NCBI GenBank assembly: GCA_026387935.1
Contig: JAPLKU010000008.1
Span: forward strand, 1-44,276
Direction of reading: 5' to 3'
Length of the DNA: 44,276 nucleotides
Source: Gemmatimonadota bacterium
Lineage (GTDB): Bacteria; Gemmatimonadota; Gemmatimonadetes; Gemmatimonadales; Gemmatimonadaceae
Position numbers and translations under genes: made by a program. This document shows positions 23,766 through 34,509 of the stretch, in pieces; within the stretch, counting starts at the first letter, position 1; every line of letters begins with the position of its first letter. Below the pieces are notes generated by a model that ran no database searches, had not been told where the DNA came from, and saw only the letters and a program-made list of their open reading frames with translations.

Positions 23766-24836
23766 ATGTTCATGATACGGCGCCGACTGGTTCACCTTGG
23801 TGCTGTCGCCGCAGTGATCGCCGTCGCCGCAACCTGCGGGCGCGAAGCGCCATCCGGCGGCGTGGACCTCACCGGCGCGGGCGGCACCTTTCCCTATCCG
23901 CTCTATCGCCGGTGGTTTGCCGATTACGCCGAGCGCACCGGCGTGCGGATCAATTACCTCTCGGTCGGTTCCGACGAAGGGATTCGCCTACTGGACTCCG
24001 CGAAGGTGGACTTCGGCGCGATTGACCGGGCGCTGACCAATTCCGACCAGCGCGCCAATGGCTGTGCCCGCCTCGCGGTGCCAACTGTCGCCGGCGCGAT
24101 TGCGATTGTCTACAACTTACCGGGCGTGCGTTCGGCGCTGCGGCTCGACGCTGATGTCCTGGCAGAGATTTTTTCGGGCCGCGTCACGCGGTGGGATGCG
24201 CCGTCGATTGCGGCGCGAAATCCAGGGGTCTCGCTTCCGGCGCTTGCGATCACCGTCGTACACCGGGGTGGAGGCAGCGGAACAAGCCGCGCATTCGCCG
24301 CATTCCTCGCGAGCAGCGCTCAGTGGCCCCGCGCCGTGAAGAGTGGCGGCGACGTGGTGTGGCCAATCGGCGTGGCGGTGGAAGGCAACGAAGGCATCGG
24401 CGCGCAGGTGCAACAGACGGTGGGTGCACTTGGCTACGCCGAGTTGGCCTACGCCACGCTCTACCATCTGCAGGTCGCACTCGTGCGCAATGCGCTCGGC
24501 GAGGATGTCCTGCCCTCGGATGCCAGTGTGCGTGGCGCGCTTGCCGCCGCCTTTGTTGGTGGCGACCACGGTCCGTCGCTCATCCTGACGTCTGCGCCTC
24601 GCTCGTATCCGATTGCCGCGCTCACGTGGTTGGTGTTCGACCCGCAGACGCTGGATGTGGCTCGAAGGGACAAGGTGGTCGGTTTTATCCGCTGGGCGTT
24701 GCACGACGGCGCCGCGGCGGCCGGGCGCCTCGAGTACGTCCCTCTGCCGCCAGCGGTGGTGGCGCAGTACGATTCGGCGTTGACGTCTCTCACTCCGGGG
24801 CCATGTCCCTCAGGCGCGCCACGCACCACTCGTTGA
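23766..24836 (+). CDS. pstS: PstS-like phosphate-binding lipoprotein
   Basis: A 356-residue substrate-binding protein of the phosphate ABC-transporter type. After a signal sequence and Cys (AVAATCGREAP) it has GAGGTFPYPLYRRW (phosphate loop), SVGSDEGIRLL, DFGAIDRALTN, IFSGRVTRWD, VVHRGGGSGTSRAFA and LGYAELAYA, all characteristic of PstS. The serine of the usual S-x-G-G-IxQ region is replaced by SDEGIR. Candidate starts are GTG 23763, ATG 23766 and ATG 23772, without a clear ribosome binding site. No pstC, pstA or pstB lies in the window. The next gene, ppx, starts one base after its stop. It could serve an unlinked Pst system or act in sensing with PhoR. Confidence 0.88.
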   Translation: MFMIRRRLVHLGAVAAVIAVAATCGREAPSGGVDLTGAGGTFPYPLYRRWFADYAERTGVRINYLSVGSDEGIRLLDSAKVDFGAIDRALTNSDQRANGCARLAVPTVAGAIAIVYNLPGVRSALRLDADVLAEIFSGRVTRWDAPSIAARNPGVSLPALAITVVHRGGGSGTSRAFAAFLASSAQWPRAVKSGGDVVWPIGVAVEGNEGIGAQVQQTVGALGYAELAYATLYHLQVALVRNALGEDVLPSDASVRGALAAAFVGGDHGPSLILTSAPRSYPIAALTWLVFDPQTLDVARRDKVVGFIRWALHDGAAAAGRLEYVPLPPAVVAQYDSALTSLTPGPCPSGAPRTTR

Positions 24837-24837
24837 G

Positions 24838-26484
24838 ATGACCGCGCCGACGCTCCGGATTGGCGGCGACGCCCCGTATCGCGCGCCGCGGGAAGAGGGC
24901 TCACAGCGCATCGCCGCGATCGACGTTGGATCGAACTCCATTCGCCAGATTGTCGCTGACGTCGCGCCCAACGGCACGATTCGCATCGTTGACGAAATGA
25001 AGGCCGCGCCGCGCCTTGGCGCGGGACTCGGCAAGAAGCGCATGCTGTCTGAAACTGCCGTGGCGCAAGCGACGGAAGCGCTCGTCCGCATGGCAACACT
25101 CGCGCGCCAGATCGGTGCGAAACGCATTGAAGCGGTGGCCACGAGTGCGGTGCGCGACGCGGCCAACGGCCCCGCGTTCCTTGCACAGGTGAAACAGGCG
25201 GCGGGTCTCAAGGTGCGGATCCTGAATGGCGACGAGGAAGCACGCCTCGCCTTTCGATCGGCGTTAGCGCACTTCGAGCTGGGTCGCGGCCGCGCGGTGG
25301 TCGTGGACATCGGCGGCGGCTCGGTGGAACTCGCGCTCTCGGCCGAAGGACTCGTGGAGCGGCTCATCACGCTGCCCTATGGCGCGATTCGCCTGACGGA
25401 GAGGTTCCTGACCGGGTCGGATGCGGCGAAGGGAATCAAGAAGCTGCGCAAGCATGTGCGTGAGGACATCGAACGCGCACTGCCCGTCCGCGACTGGCGC
25501 GGCGCCGACGTCATCGGCTCGGGCGGCACGTTCACCAACCTCGCGGGCATCTACCTCGCGCGCCAAGGGATGCGCGCGGCGCGTTCAGTGCATGGCACAC
25601 GGATTCCGCGCGAAGAGGTGGATCAGATTCTGGAGATGCTCGCCGGAATGTCCGCCGCGGACCGCCTCAACGTGCCCGGCCTCAACGCCGGTCGCGCCGA
25701 CATCATTGTGGCTGGACTCGCCGTTGTCGCCGAAGTGCTCGGTCGCGTGGAACCGCCAGAAGTGGCAGCCTCGGCGTATGGCATTCGAGAAGGACTCTTG
25801 CTCGAGACGGCGCATGTGGTTCCGTCGGTCGCCGATCCGGGTGAGGCGCGCGCGCGCTCGGTTCGCGAGTTCGCCGAGAAGTGTCACTATGAGGCGCCGC
25901 ACGCGGCGCAGGTGCAGAAGCTGGCGCTGCAACTCTTCGACTCGATCGGTACCCGGATGGGTCTCGATGCGGGCGACCGCGCGATGCTCGGCGATGCCGC
26001 GCTTCTGCACGACGTGGGCTACCACATCAACTATCAGGGCCACCACAAGCATTCGTACCACCTGATTCTGCACGCCGACCTGCTCGGCATTGCCCCCGAG
26101 GAACAAGTCGTCATCGCGCATGTCGCGCGCTATCATCGTGGCCAGGTGCCGAACAAGAAGCGACACCGCGACTACGCGCGGCTCGACGCGGGCGCGCGCC
26201 AGAAGATTCGCCGTCTGTCGGCGATCCTGCGCGTGGCCGATGGACTCGACCGCGGGCATGCGGCAGCGGTCGACCTGGTGCGCGTGCGCTGGCTCGATCG
26301 GGCGTTGCGCATCACGCCCGTCGCGAAAGGCAAGACGCGCGCGCTGCGCCTCGAACTCTGGGGCGCCGCGCGAAAGTCGGCGCTGCTCGAGCGCGTGATC
26401 AGGATTCCGGTGGAGATTGTCGGGCCGGGCGGAAAAGCGGTGCAGCCCGATAATCCGGCCCACGGCGTGACCGACGGCGAATAG
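24838..26484 (+). CDS. ppx: Exopolyphosphatase / guanosine pentaphosphate phosphatase with HD domain
   Basis: A 548-residue Ppx/GppA protein that shortens polyphosphate and may also hydrolyse pppGpp. The ASKHA-fold N-half has AAIDVGSNSIRQIV (about 25-38), TSAVRDA, VVDIGGGSVELAL and IGSGGTFTNLAG. The C-half is an HD-type domain with LLHDVGYHI (His-Asp near 390) and HKHSYHLI. In this family the first phosphate loop often reads IGSNSxR, as here. ATG 24838 begins one base after the PstS stop, so they are coupled. It converges on ppk1, whose stop is 9 bp away, pairing polyphosphate breakdown with synthesis. Confidence 0.93.
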   Translation: MTAPTLRIGGDAPYRAPREEGSQRIAAIDVGSNSIRQIVADVAPNGTIRIVDEMKAAPRLGAGLGKKRMLSETAVAQATEALVRMATLARQIGAKRIEAVATSAVRDAANGPAFLAQVKQAAGLKVRILNGDEEARLAFRSALAHFELGRGRAVVVDIGGGSVELALSAEGLVERLITLPYGAIRLTERFLTGSDAAKGIKKLRKHVREDIERALPVRDWRGADVIGSGGTFTNLAGIYLARQGMRAARSVHGTRIPREEVDQILEMLAGMSAADRLNVPGLNAGRADIIVAGLAVVAEVLGRVEPPEVAASAYGIREGLLLETAHVVPSVADPGEARARSVREFAEKCHYEAPHAAQVQKLALQLFDSIGTRMGLDAGDRAMLGDAALLHDVGYHINYQGHHKHSYHLILHADLLGIAPEEQVVIAHVARYHRGQVPNKKRHRDYARLDAGARQKIRRLSAILRVADGLDRGHAAAVDLVRVRWLDRALRITPVAKGKTRALRLELWGAARKSALLERVIRIPVEIVGPGGKAVQPDNPAHGVTDGE

Positions 26485-26493
26485 CCTGCAGCG

Positions 26494-28641
26494 CTAGCCG
26501 AACACTTCGCTCGGGCGATTGGCGTTTGCCGTGGCGCTTGCCGTGGCGCCTGAATTGCGACCTCTGCCCCACGAGTCACGAAGGAATGACGCCTGCGATG
26601 CGTGCGGCGTGTCGGTTTCCGGCCGACGACGGGCATACGCCCCGTCGGGGCCGAGCTCCCAGGCCTGACGGTCGTCTGCGAGACAGGTCTCGAGCAACGA
26701 CGCGAGCCGCACATGCAGCGCCGGATCTTCAACGGGCACGGCCACCTCGACGCGACGGCTGAAGTTGCGCGGCATCCAGTCAGCAGAGGCGATGTAGTAC
26801 TCAGGCGACCCGCCGTTGGCGAAGTGCCAGATGCGTGAGTGCTCGAGGAATCGCCCGATGATGCTGACGACGCGAATGTTCTCGGAGACGCCGGGTACGC
26901 CTGGACGAAGGCAGCAGATGCCGCGCACGATCAGGTCGATCTGCACGCCCGCCTGCGAGGCGTCGTACAGCGCGTCGATCGATTCCTTGTCCACCAGCGC
27001 GTTCATCTTCACGATGATGCGCGCGGGCTTCCCGTCCCGCGCGTTGGCCGCCTCGCGCGCGATTAATTGCACGACCCGTTCCCGCATTCCTGTGGGGGCG
27101 ACAATGAGACGCCGGTATACCCGCTGCCGCGAGAAACCGGTCAGCAGGTTGAACAGATCGCTGACGTCTGCGCCGATGGACTCCGCACAGGTGAAGAGGC
27201 CGATGTCGGTGTAGACGCGGGCCGTTTTACCGTTGTAGTTGCCGGTCGAGAGATGCATGTAGCGCCGGATGCCATCGGCTTCGCGCCGGACGACAAGGGC
27301 CACCTTGGCGTGCGTCTTCAGTCCGGGCAGTCCATAGGCCACGTGCACGCCGAACGATTCCAGCGTGCGCGCCCAGGTGATGTTGGTCACTTCTTCGAAG
27401 CGCGCCTGCAGTTCGACCAGCACGGCCACCTGAATGCCGCGCTGCGCCGCTGTGGTGAGCGCGCGCACGATGGCGCTGTCACCGGAAGTCCGGTAGAGCG
27501 TCATCTTGATCGCGAGCACATGCTCATCGCGCGCCGCCGCTTCGATGAACTGCTCGACTGACGCGGTAAACGAATCGTAGGGATGGTGCACCAGCAGGTC
27601 GCGCTCCCGAATGACGTCGAACACACTCCGGTCCGGCTCGCGCAGCGGCACCGGCACAATCGGCGTGTACGGCGCGTCGCGTAACTCCGGGGCGTCAAGC
27701 ATGGCCATCGACATCAGGTCGCCGAGGTCGAGCATCGGCCCATGCTCCTGCACGTCCGCTTCGGTGAGCGTGAGTGATTCGCCTTCGTCGGTCTCGCGGA
27801 GCTCCTCCAGCAACAGCTTGCGAACCGCCGCCGGCATGCCCGGCTGCACTTCGAGGCGCACCACTTCGCCAAAGCGACGCTGGAAGACCTGCTCCTCGAT
27901 CATCGCGAGGAAGTCTTCGGACTCTTCGGTGTCGGCGATCTCGAGGTCGGAGTAGCGCGTGATGCGGAAGGTGTGCCAGCCGATCACCTGCATGCCGGGA
28001 AAGAGCGCACCCAACTGCGCGCCAATCACCTGCTCGAGCGGCACGAACTCATGTTTGCGCCCCGGCACCGGAACCCAACGAGGCAGCGACTTGGGCACCT
28101 TCACACGGGCAAATCGATCAACGCCGCGCTCCGGGTCACGCAACCCGACGGCGAGCGAGAGCGAGAGATTCGAGATGTAGGGAAAGGGATGGCCCGGATC
28201 CACGGCCAGCGGCGTAAGCACCGGGTAGACCTGCGACTCAAAGAATGCATCGAGCCCACGTCGTTCTTCGACCGTGACCTCGTGCATGCCGACCAGACGA
28301 ATGCCCCGTTCGGCGAGCGCCGGCAGCAACTCATCCTCAAGCAACCCCTGAACCTGCGCGAGCATTTCGCGAACACGACGCTCGATGTGGTCGAGCTGGT
28401 CGCGGGGAGACATTGCATCTGGCGACGTGTTCGAGAACCGCCCGGCAACCTGCCGCCGCAACCCCGCCACACGCACCATGTAGAACTCGTCGAGATTCGT
28501 ACCGAAAATTGAGAGGAACTTGGCGCGTTCCAGCAGCGGTACCCGGTTGTCGAACGCCTCGGCCAGCACGCGGCCGTTGAACTCCAGCCAAGAGACTTCT
28601 CGGTTGATGAACAGCGCCGGCGCTGCCGGCGGTGGGTTCAC
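26494..28641 (-). CDS. ppk1: Polyphosphate kinase 1
   Basis: Reversibly polymerises the gamma-phosphate of ATP into polyphosphate. The 715-residue protein has the N-terminal FINREVSWLEFNGRVLAEA helix domain and the LDEFYMVRVAGL block. The catalytic PLD-like domains have GLKTHAKVALVV (autophosphorylated His) and HLSTGNYNGKTARVYTD. The second histidine region is GRFLEHSRIWHFANGG, with YIASADWMPRNFSRRVE near the C-terminus. GTG 28641 starts 4 bp after the pit stop, so it is the last gene of a DUF47-pit-ppk1 operon. This coupling suggests imported phosphate is fed directly into storage. Confidence 0.97.
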   Translation of the reverse strand: MNPPPAAPALFINREVSWLEFNGRVLAEAFDNRVPLLERAKFLSIFGTNLDEFYMVRVAGLRRQVAGRFSNTSPDAMSPRDQLDHIERRVREMLAQVQGLLEDELLPALAERGIRLVGMHEVTVEERRGLDAFFESQVYPVLTPLAVDPGHPFPYISNLSLSLAVGLRDPERGVDRFARVKVPKSLPRWVPVPGRKHEFVPLEQVIGAQLGALFPGMQVIGWHTFRITRYSDLEIADTEESEDFLAMIEEQVFQRRFGEVVRLEVQPGMPAAVRKLLLEELRETDEGESLTLTEADVQEHGPMLDLGDLMSMAMLDAPELRDAPYTPIVPVPLREPDRSVFDVIRERDLLVHHPYDSFTASVEQFIEAAARDEHVLAIKMTLYRTSGDSAIVRALTTAAQRGIQVAVLVELQARFEEVTNITWARTLESFGVHVAYGLPGLKTHAKVALVVRREADGIRRYMHLSTGNYNGKTARVYTDIGLFTCAESIGADVSDLFNLLTGFSRQRVYRRLIVAPTGMRERVVQLIAREAANARDGKPARIIVKMNALVDKESIDALYDASQAGVQIDLIVRGICCLRPGVPGVSENIRVVSIIGRFLEHSRIWHFANGGSPEYYIASADWMPRNFSRRVEVAVPVEDPALHVRLASLLETCLADDRQAWELGPDGAYARRRPETDTPHASQASFLRDSWGRGRNSGATASATANANRPSEVFG

Positions 28642-28645
28642 CGGC

Positions 28646-29683
28646 TCACCTGGCGACGAGGTGACTCAGTCCGAAATAGCTGACCGCGGCAATCAATGCC
28701 GCCGCCGGAATCGTCACGACCCAGGCCCAGACGATTCGACCAGCGAGGCCCCAACGAACACCAGAGAGACGGTGTGTGGCGCCGACGCCAACGATGGAAC
28801 CGGTAATCGTGTGCGTGGTGCTCACGGGAATACCGAACTTGGTGGCCGTCATGATGACGAGGGCGCCGGCCGTCTCCGCGCAGAAACCGCTCACCGGACG
28901 CAGACGCGTGATGCGCGAGCCCATCGTATGCACGATGCGCCAACCACCGAACAGCGTGCCGAGTGAGATGCAGGTGTACGCCGACAGCGCGATCCACTTG
29001 GGCACGCTCGAGGCATCGGCGAGATAGAGGTGGCTCATGATTCCCGTTTCGGTGGCGAAGTACTGCTTCTCCGCCACGAGCAGCGCCACGATGATGCCCA
29101 TCGTCTTCTGCGCGTCATTCTGGCCATGCGCAAACGACAGCATCGCCGAACTCACCAACTGGCCGGGCCTGAAGAACCGATCGACCAAGCGCGGCGTTGC
29201 GTGCCGGAACAGGTTCAACACCAGCACCATCAGGGTCAGGCCGACGATCAGGCCGAGCGTCGGCGAAATGACGATCGCGAGCAGCGTCTGGATCCACTTC
29301 TCGCCCCACATCAGCGCGGTAAATCCGCCCTTGGCGATCGCGGCGCCGGCAAATCCGCCAATGAGCGCATGCGATGAGCTCGACGGAATGCCGTAGTACC
29401 AGGTAATGAGATTCCAGACGATGGCGCCCATCAGCGCAGCGCACATGACGTTGGCATCCACGATCGACTGCACGACATACCCGCCGCTCACCGCCTTGGC
29501 GACGGCCGTCGATCCGAAAAAGGCCGCAGCGAAGTTGAAGGTCGCAGCCCAGACGACGGCCGCGAAGGGCGAGAGCACTCGGGTTCCGACGATCGTCGCG
29601 ATCGAGTTGGCCGAATCGTGGAACCCGTTGATGAAGTCGAAGAAAAACGCGACGACAATGATCAGCAGGATGTAGGTAACCAC
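28646..29683 (-). CDS. pit: Pit-family inorganic phosphate transporter
   Basis: Low-affinity, proton-symport phosphate permease of the inner membrane. The 345-residue product has many hydrophobic helices and both inverted PiT signature repeats: FDFINGFHDSANSIATIVGTR at the N-terminus (with the GxxDxANxxAT core) and FAHGQNDAQKTMGII in the second half. SSSSHALIGG and VSTTHTITGSIVG mark the conserved serine/histidine stretches. GTG 29683 is preferred because the frame upstream overlaps the DUF47 gene and lacks membrane character. It is 7 bp downstream of the DUF47 stop. DUF47-Pit pairs are common, with DUF47 thought to modulate transport. Confidence 0.93.
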   Translation of the reverse strand: MVTYILLIIVVAFFFDFINGFHDSANSIATIVGTRVLSPFAAVVWAATFNFAAAFFGSTAVAKAVSGGYVVQSIVDANVMCAALMGAIVWNLITWYYGIPSSSSHALIGGFAGAAIAKGGFTALMWGEKWIQTLLAIVISPTLGLIVGLTLMVLVLNLFRHATPRLVDRFFRPGQLVSSAMLSFAHGQNDAQKTMGIIVALLVAEKQYFATETGIMSHLYLADASSVPKWIALSAYTCISLGTLFGGWRIVHTMGSRITRLRPVSGFCAETAGALVIMTATKFGIPVSTTHTITGSIVGVGATHRLSGVRWGLAGRIVWAWVVTIPAAALIAAVSYFGLSHLVAR

Positions 29684-29690
29684 GGGCGCG

Positions 29691-30302
29691 TCAGCTGTTC
29701 TTGATGGAGATGCTCTCGAGGACGTTGAGCGCGTCCTCACTCTCGTCGAGGGCATGCTCGATGTTGTCGAACACCTCCTTCCACTTGATCACGTCGAGGG
29801 CGTCCGGCGTTCCCTTGAACAGGTCGGCCACCGCCTCTGCGTACAGCGCATCGCCTTCCTCTTCGCACTTCTTGATGGCGCGCGCGATGCGACCAACGTC
29901 CTGCGGCTGCCGGACCTTGTGCACCGCTTCCTTGATGAGTTCGGTGGCGCGAACGAGGACCACCGTCATCCGCTTGGCCGGCTCGCGCCGATCGGCGAGG
30001 TGAAACATCTGGGCGCGGCGCGCCGTGCCGTCAATGAGATCGACGACGTTATCGAGCGCCGTGGCGAGCGCATGAATGTCCTCGCGATCGAGCGGCGTGA
30101 CGAAGCTTCGGTCGAGCCGAAGCATGATCTCGTGCGTGATTTCATCCGCCTGGTGTTCCAGATCCTTGATCTGGCCGGCGAAATGATCGAGCCGCGTGGT
30201 TTCGGAAAAAAGTTCGTTGAGAATCGCGGCTGCTTTTGTCATGCGATCAGCCAGGCCATCAAAGAGGTCGAAAAAACCCTCGTCCTTCGGGATCAGGCGC
30301 AC
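29691..30302 (-). CDS. DUF47 / PhoU-like phosphate transport regulator
   Basis: A 203-residue, mostly helical protein of the DUF47 family. This is a PhoU-like three-helix bundle with acidic metal-binding motifs, visible here as KDLEHQADEITHEI, REDIHALATALDNVVDLI, KKCEEEGDALY and FDNIEHALDESEDALN. It starts at GTG 30302 with GGAG about 9 bases upstream, and is the first gene of the operon with pit and ppk1. Family knowledge links it to control of Pit transporters. Promoters for it and for divergent dnaK share the 325-bp gap upstream. Confidence 0.9.
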   Translation of the reverse strand: MRLIPKDEGFFDLFDGLADRMTKAAAILNELFSETTRLDHFAGQIKDLEHQADEITHEIMLRLDRSFVTPLDREDIHALATALDNVVDLIDGTARRAQMFHLADRREPAKRMTVVLVRATELIKEAVHKVRQPQDVGRIARAIKKCEEEGDALYAEAVADLFKGTPDALDVIKWKEVFDNIEHALDESEDALNVLESISIKNS

Positions 30303-30627
30303 TGGTGGGATCTCCAGATAAAACGACAGAGCAAGCGCGTCACAACTTCGGGCTAACGAAAAGTTACAGGCCGGCGAAGATGAGCCGCAAACGCTTGTCG
30401 TGTGAAATTAGGCCTTGTGGCGGAACCGTTACACTCGGCGCGTGCCAGCCTTCGAGACCGGCGCGGCCACGCAAACCCTGCCGAAAAGCGACCAGAAACG
30501 CCGCCCTGCCAATCTGTCAGTGACCCTCTGAGGAGCGCAGGGGCGGAATTTAGCCTAAATGGCACACAATTGTGGCCCCAAGATTGCCCATATAAACCGG
30601 TAAGCGAGAATCCCTTTCGAGGATCCA
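30303..30627. promoter_or_regulatory. Divergent intergenic region of DUF47-pit-ppk1 and dnaK
   Basis: No gene is seen in these 325 bp. The dnaK-proximal part is an AT-rich island with two small palindromes, ATTTAG-C-CTAAAT (30548-30560) and CACAATTGTG (30565-30574), followed by CCCATATAAA (30587-30596). The last resembles a sigma-32 -10 (CCCAT) overlapping a TATAAA -10. No CIRCE element (TTAGCACTC and its inverted copy) is present. On the DUF47 side single GTTACA sequences lie at 30363-30368 and 30428-30433, similar to half sites of the repeat upstream of the TonB receptor but without the 11-bp pairing. All regulatory roles are inferred. Confidence 0.35.
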
Positions 30628-32571
<1,944 letters not shown>

Positions 32572-32585
32572 ATCGTAGATTAATG

Positions 32586-32621
32586 CCGAGCGCGGTGCGG
32601 AAACCTCCGCGCCGCGCTCGG
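32586..32621 (+). terminator. Hairpin terminator-like structure after dnaK
   Basis: CCGAGCGCGG (32586-32595) pairs with CCGCGCTCGG (32612-32621), and after one mismatch GCGGA (32597-32601) pairs with TCCGC (32606-32610), leaving an AACC loop. There is no T-run behind it, so it may act with Rho or as an mRNA 3' stabiliser. Confidence 0.65.
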
Positions 32622-32712
32622 GGTCTAATACAGACAAGAAGGAAGAAGTACGAAAGAAGAACCCACCACCGCAGCCACGAATACCATCTCTACCAGCACG
32701 GACAGAAACCGT

Positions 32713-34308
32713 ATGACCACGAACCTGACCCGACCCAGACTCATTGCCGTTGCCGCGATCGCCTTTGTCGGCGGCGTCCTCTTCGCCTCGTCCATGGACT
32801 GGACCAAGCTGCTCGTTGCGCAGACGCGAGCGGGCGGCCCGATTGTCAGCGTCGCCGCACCAGGCGCCGGCGACATCCAGGGTGGATTTGCCGCTATCGC
32901 AGAAAAGGTGACACCAGCCGTTGTGTCGATTGCCGCGGAGCGAGATGCGCGCCCCGCCGCGAATCGGCCCACTCCACCGGGCGGCCGCCGCGGCGGCCAG
33001 CAGCTTCCGCCGGGCATGGAACAGTTTTTCAGACAGCAGCCTGATCCGGAAACCGAACCGGCTGCAGCAACGGGCACCGGGTTCCTCGTGAGCAAGGACG
33101 GCTACGTGCTCACGAACAACCACGTCGTGGAAGGCATGGACCGCATCACGATCAAACTCACCGACCGTCGCGAGTTCAAGGCGAAAGTGATTGGGCGCGA
33201 TCCGCAGACCGACGTGGCCGTGGTCAAGATTGACGGCACGAACCTTCCTGCGCTGACGTTCGGCGATGACGCAACGACGCGCATCGGCGAGTGGGTGCTG
33301 GCGATTGGCAACCCGCTCGGCCTCGACTTTACCGTCACGGCCGGCATCGTGAGTGCCAAAGGACGGTCGAACGAGCTGCGCCGGCTCAACTCGAACACCT
33401 ACGCGATTCAGGATTTCATTCAGACCGACGCGGCGATCAATCCCGGCAACTCGGGTGGTCCGCTCGTGAACACCCGTGGCGAAGTGATCGGCATCAACTC
33501 GGCCATTGCCAGCCAGACCGGCACGTACACGGGCTACGGATTCGCGATTCCGATCACGCTGGCCAAGACGGTGATGGATGACATCATTGCCCACGGCCGC
33601 GTGCGCCGCGCCATCATGGGCGCGTCGATGGGTGAGGTCTCTGCCGAAGACGCAGCGGTTAACAACCTGAAGGAAATTTCGGGCGCCAAGATCCAGGATC
33701 TCGTCATTCAAACGACGGTGGCGGGCGACCGCCTCGAAAGCCCTGCAGAGAAGGCCGGTGTCGAACGTGGTGACATTGTGGTCGCGGCCGATGGCAAGAA
33801 GGTCGATCGGGTCAGCGCGTTGCAACGGATACTGCGGATGAAGCAGCCCGGCGACGTGGTCACCCTCGACGTCGTGCGCTACGGAGAGAAGAAGTCCATC
33901 AAGGTGAAGCTGACCGAGGCGCCGAGTGACGACGCCAAGCCGGCCGCCGTGGCCGTCAAGGCAAAGCCTGATGAACCGAGTGCGTCGTTGGCGATTTCGA
34001 AGCTGGGAATTACCGTCGAAGGCACATCGGCAAAGCTTTCAGAGACCCTTCCGATCTCGGACAAGCTGAAGGGCGTTGCCGTGGTCTCCGTGACGCCAGG
34101 CTCAACGAGCGAGGGGAAGCTCTTCCCGGCCGACGTTGTCACCGCGATTCGGTTCCCGAATCAGGTGGCCGTGGCCACCGTGGCGGACCTGCAGCGCGAG
34201 TTGGGCAAGCTGAAGGTGGGCCAGTATGTTGGTCTCATGGTCTACTCCACAAACCCGCAGAACGGCGCAACGAACTCGCGCGTCGTGAACCTACGAATCG
34301 CCGAATAA
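32713..34308 (+). CDS. degP: HtrA/DegP-family periplasmic serine protease with PDZ domains
   Basis: Membrane-anchored or exported protease for misfolded envelope proteins, 531 residues. The N-terminal hydrophobic segment LIAVAAIAFVGGVLFASSMD probably anchors it. A Pro/Gly/Gln-rich linker precedes the trypsin-like domain with His137 (TNNHVVEG), Asp167 (TDVAVVKI) and Ser247 (GNSGGP). A PDZ domain follows from about 300 (SPAEKAGVERGDIVVAADGK) and a second PDZ-like domain from about 430 (KGVAVVSVTPGSTSEGKLFP). Length and two PDZ domains fit DegP/DegQ/MucD. It lies 141 bp after dnaK and ends before a hairpin, in a cluster of quality-control genes. Confidence 0.93.
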   Translation: MTTNLTRPRLIAVAAIAFVGGVLFASSMDWTKLLVAQTRAGGPIVSVAAPGAGDIQGGFAAIAEKVTPAVVSIAAERDARPAANRPTPPGGRRGGQQLPPGMEQFFRQQPDPETEPAAATGTGFLVSKDGYVLTNNHVVEGMDRITIKLTDRREFKAKVIGRDPQTDVAVVKIDGTNLPALTFGDDATTRIGEWVLAIGNPLGLDFTVTAGIVSAKGRSNELRRLNSNTYAIQDFIQTDAAINPGNSGGPLVNTRGEVIGINSAIASQTGTYTGYGFAIPITLAKTVMDDIIAHGRVRRAIMGASMGEVSAEDAAVNNLKEISGAKIQDLVIQTTVAGDRLESPAEKAGVERGDIVVAADGKKVDRVSALQRILRMKQPGDVVTLDVVRYGEKKSIKVKLTEAPSDDAKPAAVAVKAKPDEPSASLAISKLGITVEGTSAKLSETLPISDKLKGVAVVSVTPGSTSEGKLFPADVVTAIRFPNQVAVATVADLQRELGKLKVGQYVGLMVYSTNPQNGATNSRVVNLRIAE

Positions 34309-34327
34309 ACGGACTCCTGGTGGGTTG

Positions 34328-34360
34328 AACGGGGAGTCCGGCAACGGGCTCCCCGTTTGG
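34328..34360 (+). terminator. Terminator after degP
   Basis: AACGGGGAG (34328-34336) pairs with CTCCCCGTT (34349-34357), with a 12-base loop and TTTGG following. It separates degP from the tRNA gene. Confidence 0.7.
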
Positions 34361-34371
34361 TTAGTGATGTC

Positions 34372-34453
34372 GCGAGAGTGGCGAAACTGGCAGACGCGCA
34401 GGACTTAGGATCCTGTGCCGCAAGGCATCCGGGTTCGACCCCCGGCTCTCGCA
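34372..34453 (+). tRNA. tRNA-Leu (anticodon UAG)
   Basis: An 82-nt class II tRNA. Acceptor arms GCGAGAG (34372-34378) and CTCTCGC (34446-34452) pair fully, with A73 at 34453 and no encoded CCA. The anticodon stem is CAGGA/TCCTG with loop CTTAGGA, giving anticodon TAG for CUN leucine codons. There is a long variable arm (TGCCGCAAGGCA) and a T-arm CCGGG-TTCGACC-CCCGG. It lies 56 bp upstream of tig. It decodes leucine codons, not UAG stops. Confidence 0.97.
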
Positions 34454-34509
34454 TAGAAACCGTTGGGAATTGGCAGTTGGGAGAGGCTACACGATTATCT
34501 TTCAGGCCT

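Noticed and set aside
23766-28641. Complete Pst ABC transporter
   Set aside because: Only the binding protein PstS is present. No PstC, PstA or PstB coding region could be found on either strand.
30303-30627. HrcA/CIRCE control of dnaK
   Set aside because: No TTAGCACTC inverted repeat is present. The palindromes found do not match CIRCE.
34357-34509. N-terminal extension of trigger factor through the tRNA
   Set aside because: The upstream open frame covers a complete tRNA-Leu. The conserved TF N-terminus starts at 34510.
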